Of a stretch of DNA of 46,772 nt, positions 44,901 through 46,772 are shown piece by piece (the stretch's first letter is position 1; each line of letters starts with the position of its first letter). Origin of the DNA: a virus; the IMG/VR virus record IMGVR_UViG_3300044712_001577, positions 1 through 46,772 of that record, one strand, 5' to 3'. The position numbers were made by a program, and so were the translations under genes. A model generated the notes under the pieces. It searched no databases. It worked only from the letters and a program-made list of their open reading frames with translations, and had not been told where the DNA came from.

Positions 44901-46772
44901 TGGTTACAGTGTAAACGTAGATGACACTGCAACAACCTTGGTTGTTGGAGCACCAACAGGAACCACTTACATCATTGCTGTATGGGATGACAACACCACA
45001 GATTGGGATGCCGGCGCCACTGAATTCTTTAGCGGCGTGCCACAGAGCGGTGCTGTTTACACATACGATTATTTAAATGCAGCATCACCGTCTATAACCA
45101 ACCCAGGAAAATTTGTGTTTGGTACACAGGTAGAAATCCCATCGTTGATCTACGGCGACAACTTTGGTACCAGTGTAAATTACGCTTCGGGCGTGCTGTG
45201 GATGTCTGCACCCGGTGACGATTTCAACGATTCTTCGTCATCTAACTACGGTCGTGTATACGTTTGGAGTAACCCAACTCGTGAACCTACTTGGTTGCCT
45301 GTGAGACTTCAGCAACCTACTGTAGACATTCGCCTGTTGAACTCTGTGTTCTTGTACGATCAAGTTACATCAGCAACCACAGAGTTCTTGGATTTCTTCA
45401 ACCCACTGCAAGGCAAGATCCTTGGTGCGGCACAACAGAACATTGATTACACAGGTGCTGTTGATCCTGCTGGATACAACGCTGGTCCAAGAAACAATCG
45501 TGGATCTACTTGGGGCAAAGAACACGTAGGCGAAGTTTGGTGGGATATCAGTTCAGTGAGATTCATTGATCCCAACCAAGACGACATTGTTTATGCAAGC
45601 CGTCGTTGGGGTCAACTATTCCCGGGCAGCACCGTAAATGTTTATCAGTGGATTGAGAGCCCTGTACCGCCAGCTAACTATACAGGCCCTGGTACACCGC
45701 TTGACACATTGAGTTTCACCATTAACAACACCCTCAATCAACAAGGTGTGTTCAGCACACAATATTACTTCTGGGTGCGCGGGTTGACCACAGTGGCCAC
45801 TCAACGAGGTAAAACTCTAAGCGTTGACACGGTTGCAAGATACATTGAAAATCCACGTGCAACTGGTATTTCATACTTGGCACCCATTGATGCCAACACA
45901 GTGGCAATTTACAACTGCGAAACATTGATTGAAGCACAAGATACTGTGCTGCACATCGAGTTTGATAGAGAGCTAACTGACGACAATGTTCACGTTGAAT
46001 ATGAATTAATTCCTCAGGATCGCGAAGACGGTTTCTTGAGCACTGGACTCTATAGAAAGTTCCAGGACAGCCTATGCGGTGTTGACACCGCTGGCAACCA
46101 AGTACCTGACTTGAACCTAAGTCCTGCAGAACGCTACGGTGTACAATTCCGTCCACGTCAGTCGATGTTTGTTGACAGATTTGCAGCACTGCAAAACTAT
46201 GTCAACAAAGTTAACAATGTGTTGGCTCAATATCCTATCACTGAGATTCGCAGTTTTAACTTGTTAAACAGTGCTGATCCTGTGCCCAAAGCAGGTACAG
46301 GTGAATGGAACATGGAAGTAGCTAACCTTGAGATTCTTGGCTTCCAAAATATCTACGCAGTACCACTGGGTTATAGATATCTTGTGCTGTCTGACGCAGA
46401 CAACCGAGGACTGTGGACCATCTACGAAGTTCAATCAGTAGCTGGCAGCACCCTGGGTGCTAGGGACCTAGTACTGATCAAAGTACAAAACTACAACACA
46501 CCCGACTACTGGAACTATATCAATTGGTATCGAGTAGGATACAACTCAAGTATCAAGCCAATTGCTGAAGTTCCTACATTCAGCAGCCTTGACACAATTG
46601 ACGTGCCAGTTGGTAGTTCAGTCAAAGTCACCGCAAACGCCCAAGGCAAGTTTGAAATTTATCTGCTGACCGAACTTGGATGGGAGCGTGTAGGTCTCCA
46701 GGACGGAACCATTGCAATATCTAACGAAGTTTGGAATTACTCTATTGGTCGATTTGGGTTTGATGCAGAAGT
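35962..46772 (+). CDS. Giant baseplate wedge-associated structural protein (gp7 position), partial at the 3' end
   Basis: The frame is open from ATG 35962 to the window end: 3,603 codons without a stop in my line-by-line reading. The N-terminus (MARVRSVDFLPEIFRTDANK, KKTQGYIGRTVGPGVNP, then DFDTFVNFSQYYWLPNGPD) is typical of the very large protein encoded after gp6 in T4-like marine phages, where T4 has gp7. Visible domains: a cupredoxin-like beta sandwich (residues ~214-297); a beta domain shared with gp6 (~585-664); a conserved core (WGTADGGPVQASWYNSSDYP near 1550; YGLIGFRPREYMAALNLDDV near 2040); seven FG-GAP-type repeats (~2366-3103) with three beta inserts and an RGD (43597-43605). It probably links wedge and fibres; partner binding is inferred. 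Confidence 0.85.
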   Translation, partial: MARVRSVDFLPEIFRTDANKQFLAATLDQLIQEPKFKKTQGYIGRTVGPGVNPNDRYVVEPTKTRSDYQLETTVVNLRPETNIIQNAITYPGINDAIRLAGGNSSRPDRLYESDYYTWDPFVDFDTFVNFSQYYWLPNGPDAVEVSASTIPATENFVVTRENGVYTFSGLPGTNPNIELVRGGSYTFQVAQNAKETVNYRVGNQGNAAYLIDFVSNPTLTLARGNTYVFNVDTQGVYPFWIKTAPTTGTGDAYSIGVTRNGASTGLVTFVVPQDAPDTLYYISQTVSNMGGQINIVDGTPGTGPGFWIQTNPGVSGRIPTTPNISSRDVFGVVNNGEDLGVVTFDVPTRTAQEFFYNLDPTVQPVDLVTDLNFSQINNARLDQFVAQYGGIDGITSLEGRNLVFIGSSEDDAAWERTSFFDPLNAGLSNNGLPGSYDTLTYSEENLIPLADRRQIWQIGYVVDNGLTYLRLTKLTNIDELQKFSVRYGNVYSNTNWYKTNVGEIKQIPLLTAALNTLYYQDGTDPEIFGRITLLEQPEESTLFINNIIGQPNYTSPNGVEFTNGLKVVFRGDVRPASYKSGSIAFTCTATTAGTNTITTYSTEDLYPGLAVVFTDPTGGLVSGVTYYVSSVVNLFEFTVAATPGGLPVTLTNSTADFDALAIVYKEYYVSGVGTGIRLLPVTNFVTPETYVEASNDSSLPVPEEPDYLTIDRGSRDLNAWSRSNRWFHIDVINATSAYNGTIAVLDNNFRAKRPIIQFRPDLRLYNMGTQGKQPVDIIDFNETDALSNIQGATSYSVDGYSFVNGTRVIFAADEDNQVRNKIYVVEFITPDTVAPLIDQPIINLTLATDGNVEINESTLILQGQTLQGKTYWYDGVEWTEAQQKTAIQQAPLFDIYDSDGVSFGNRAVYPSSNFNGSKLFSYAIGDTGILDTVLKFPLKYLNIANVGDIVFDNNFYADTFVYTVNNVSTELPISRGYVREYATRTTYQSLIGWQNAVAPTRVYQQFKFAYDGRPLTVDVRANDAGTVPVIKIYVGSAYVLPRDFTYTRTSNTTTITLSKVYAPDDIIEVLVLSDQTSKTGFYQVPINLENNPLNGNSDTFTLGTVRQHYQTICENLSTFSGSISGANNTRDLGNIVPYGLKILQQSSPLTMAGYFMRSEEYNVFNSLVYNSREYIKMKNLILNNVTQQNIQFQTPAQILDEAIEMLTAGRVESQPFYWSDMLPSGAVYTDTTYTIGFTTTDVFDTVLVHDYTKSNYQGMNVYLNNVILTRNLDYVVATDGPRITVLTNLNVGDVLVIREYTATYGNFVPNTPSKMGLYPAWRPEITTIVSSTGTQEVIIGHDGSVTPVFGDVRDDVLLEFETRIFNNIKMDDNPIPLTVADVIPGQFRVTGYSNNEINGILDQQFLSYVAWNKLDYNTQNYSASNEFTWNYSSAQNKLNNQNLLGAWRGIYRYFYDTQQPELTPWEMLGLTVKPDWWDNTYGTAPYTSGNLVLWDDLEAGYVRDPVAPYYNLQYARPGLTQVIPTSDEGELLSPFDCVVGTYDNTQFRKSWGTADGGPVQASWYNSSDYPFAVMRLLALTKPAQFFALFADRDLYRYNADLDQYLYNNRYRLDANGVEVYGNGLSKASFINWIVDYNRQSGLDSTADLTANLASLDVRLSYRLASFSDKQYIKIFTEKSSPNSTNTSFLIPDESYNLILYKNQPFERITYSSVLVQQVPGGYSVFGYSTVQPYFNVLRSVPNGRLQTISVAGATVRVPTTYSDTVVQIPYGYVFNNTTSVVDFLLSLGKYYETQGLEFTNIDNGYVLTWGQMAQEFLYWSQQGWDTDALINLNPLATKLSVTREQAVVDSIKTQTSQNVLLDQNRQELPTKNVNIVRVDNTFSVQPLVDQTLSFVELNYTSYEHMIVLDNVSVFGDLIYQPITGARQSRLNLVMTNSTDWNGSVDAQGFILNQNNVEEWTGLRTYSKGEIVKYKNRFWSAATIVQPSVEFNYSDWLQSDYEQIEQGLLPNLANKADQLENSYNINTANVESENDLFSYGLIGFRPREYMAALNLDDVSQVNIYRQFLGSKGTILSAELFSQANLGKESADYDIYENWAVQRAVYGANANRSYVELRLNRALLSASPSTIQVTNPQEPSVADQQIFLSNVWKQSFKLTSPDFLPTTTELPTDIGLPGAGYVNLNDVDITIFDINDSDNILANLDQVVNGATIWAAKVNNYDWNVYQCDAVPGVISHVCDNLDFTSRVIFTQQHNLTVGEKLIIKYFDTEVDGVYEVLSVPTLTEITIAFQFAGNRTVVNGNGIGFTLKSLRVAQASDVVDLPYANNIGTNIKVWVDNNGDNLWEVLEKNVVFNQVTELAPKTLDAREEFGRSIAQGGDQFAALVGSPNYLAGTDPYQRGAVYVYVKDFSGNYQPVSPVDNSDAILTLSVEQSAGVPAVRGYGYSVDFGNKDWAIAGAPYSLGSAGQANNGYACVIYRDQSSYTPGTNPYFNWQMLTTPDSVSVDQGKFGYSVTMSQDERWMYVGAPAVNKVYAYGRVDWQDQTVNARGDGATTTFNFDDNIKIAANTQIRVTLDGATQTLGVDYTVSSLSSVVFATAPADGVLVTITRISLYQLTTNGVTTSFALAPYLYQVGLTDSTINSFSIEIDTVLQRPNIDYTFNTSTKQVTFAVAPGSSDVVIVRAKGYWQYVDTLTAAGLASDANFGQSISCTTDGRQVLIGASGVDVGSEADAGSVYVFDRNVQRFIYQGSSDIVFSVDGTVTEPVSVIVNNQFLVNELYSSPAATNTFSVSGNNVTINYPLSIGDIVEIETNQFVLAQQITQDVPAEFSNYGQSVDICNYNCSLYVGAPQSSIQVYKGGVVERQVNQARVYGTITSTVSNPTLTAGDTLRVNNIDVFVPVAPNNNIAGLAAAIQNTVPNTTTLVTADGKLTISVANTNAAPFGNKLQVAPGSIGSAFDDLGFEMFVYTQTITSPYPQNYAQFGYSVNVDDTATTLVVGAPTGTTYIIAVWDDNTTDWDAGATEFFSGVPQSGAVYTYDYLNAASPSITNPGKFVFGTQVEIPSLIYGDNFGTSVNYASGVLWMSAPGDDFNDSSSSNYGRVYVWSNPTREPTWLPVRLQQPTVDIRLLNSVFLYDQVTSATTEFLDFFNPLQGKILGAAQQNIDYTGAVDPAGYNAGPRNNRGSTWGKEHVGEVWWDISSVRFIDPNQDDIVYASRRWGQLFPGSTVNVYQWIESPVPPANYTGPGTPLDTLSFTINNTLNQQGVFSTQYYFWVRGLTTVATQRGKTLSVDTVARYIENPRATGISYLAPIDANTVAIYNCETLIEAQDTVLHIEFDRELTDDNVHVEYELIPQDREDGFLSTGLYRKFQDSLCGVDTAGNQVPDLNLSPAERYGVQFRPRQSMFVDRFAALQNYVNKVNNVLAQYPITEIRSFNLLNSADPVPKAGTGEWNMEVANLEILGFQNIYAVPLGYRYLVLSDADNRGLWTIYEVQSVAGSTLGARDLVLIKVQNYNTPDYWNYINWYRVGYNSSIKPIAEVPTFSSLDTIDVPVGSSVKVTANAQGKFEIYLLTELGWERVGLQDGTIAISNEVWNYSIGRFGFDAE

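Noticed and set aside
36767-45804. Several 60-170-codon frames on both strands under the giant ORF
   Set aside because: All lie inside the continuous plus-strand frame that begins at 35962; none has a ribosome site or recognisable domain.
1-46772. CRISPR arrays, insertion sequences, integrase or attachment sites
   Set aside because: No regularly spaced repeats, transposase motifs or tyrosine/serine recombinase motifs were seen. The only dense repeats are coding repeats in fibre genes.

Overview
This window is part of the late (virion) half of the genome of a T4-like myovirus. The evidence is a near-complete set of T4-type hallmark proteins: portal gp20, prohead protease gp21, scaffold gp22, major capsid gp23, gp26-type baseplate hub factor, gp53, gp5-type spike, gp25, gp6, the Rad50/Mre11-like nuclease pair gp46/gp47 and the late sigma factor gp55. 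The style (large low-complexity baseplate proteins, tail fibres built from GNI/GN repeats, a giant structural protein after gp6, small conserved genes next to gp26, T4-type late promoters) resembles the marine and freshwater cyanophage/pelagiphage branch rather than the enterobacterial T-even phages. The host cannot be named from this sequence. No tRNA, integrase, transposase or CRISPR array was seen.

Layout. (1) 1-2074, minus strand: a tail fibre running off the left edge, a Rossmann-like protein of unknown role and a small structural protein, behind a perfect TATAAATA late promoter. (2) 2212-4421, plus strand: a two-gene sugar-transfer cassette (TPR-glycosyltransferase plus a glycosyltransferase-like protein), inserted against the surrounding direction and closed by terminators. 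(3) 4585-14292, minus strand: the head module, read as tape-measure-like protein with a lytic domain, gp20, small ORF, acidic prohead core protein, gp21, gp22, gp23, then a short tail-fibre-like gene behind its own late promoter. (4) 14343-17691, plus strand: gp26-type hub/chaperone gene with a probable -1 frameshift into a 65-codon ORF, three small conserved genes and one unknown. (5) 17692-18154: a hairpin-rich gene-free stretch between convergent genes, a candidate structured RNA. (6) 18155-23110, minus strand: gp55, gp47, an unknown inserted gene, gp46 and a SegE-like GIY-YIG protein, headed by a near-consensus sigma70 promoter. (7) 23223-46772, plus strand: the baseplate module, ending in an open reading frame of more than 3,600 codons that leaves the window.

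How the parts work together. A host-type promoter makes gp55 and the recombination nucleases early or mid-infection. gp55 then directs the host polymerase to NNTAAATA-type late promoters, which sit in front of nearly every structural block. Several of these end exactly 5 nt before the start codon and would give leaderless mRNAs. At 14305-14330 two late promoters interlock and drive the tape-measure/head block one way and the hub/chaperone block the other.

Most notable observations: the candidate programmed frameshift with correctly spaced stem; the structured intergenic region; the leaderless late-promoter class; a seven-repeat FG-GAP propeller in the giant baseplate protein; and the apparent relocation of the cell-wall-degrading domain from the gp5 spike to the tape-measure-like protein.
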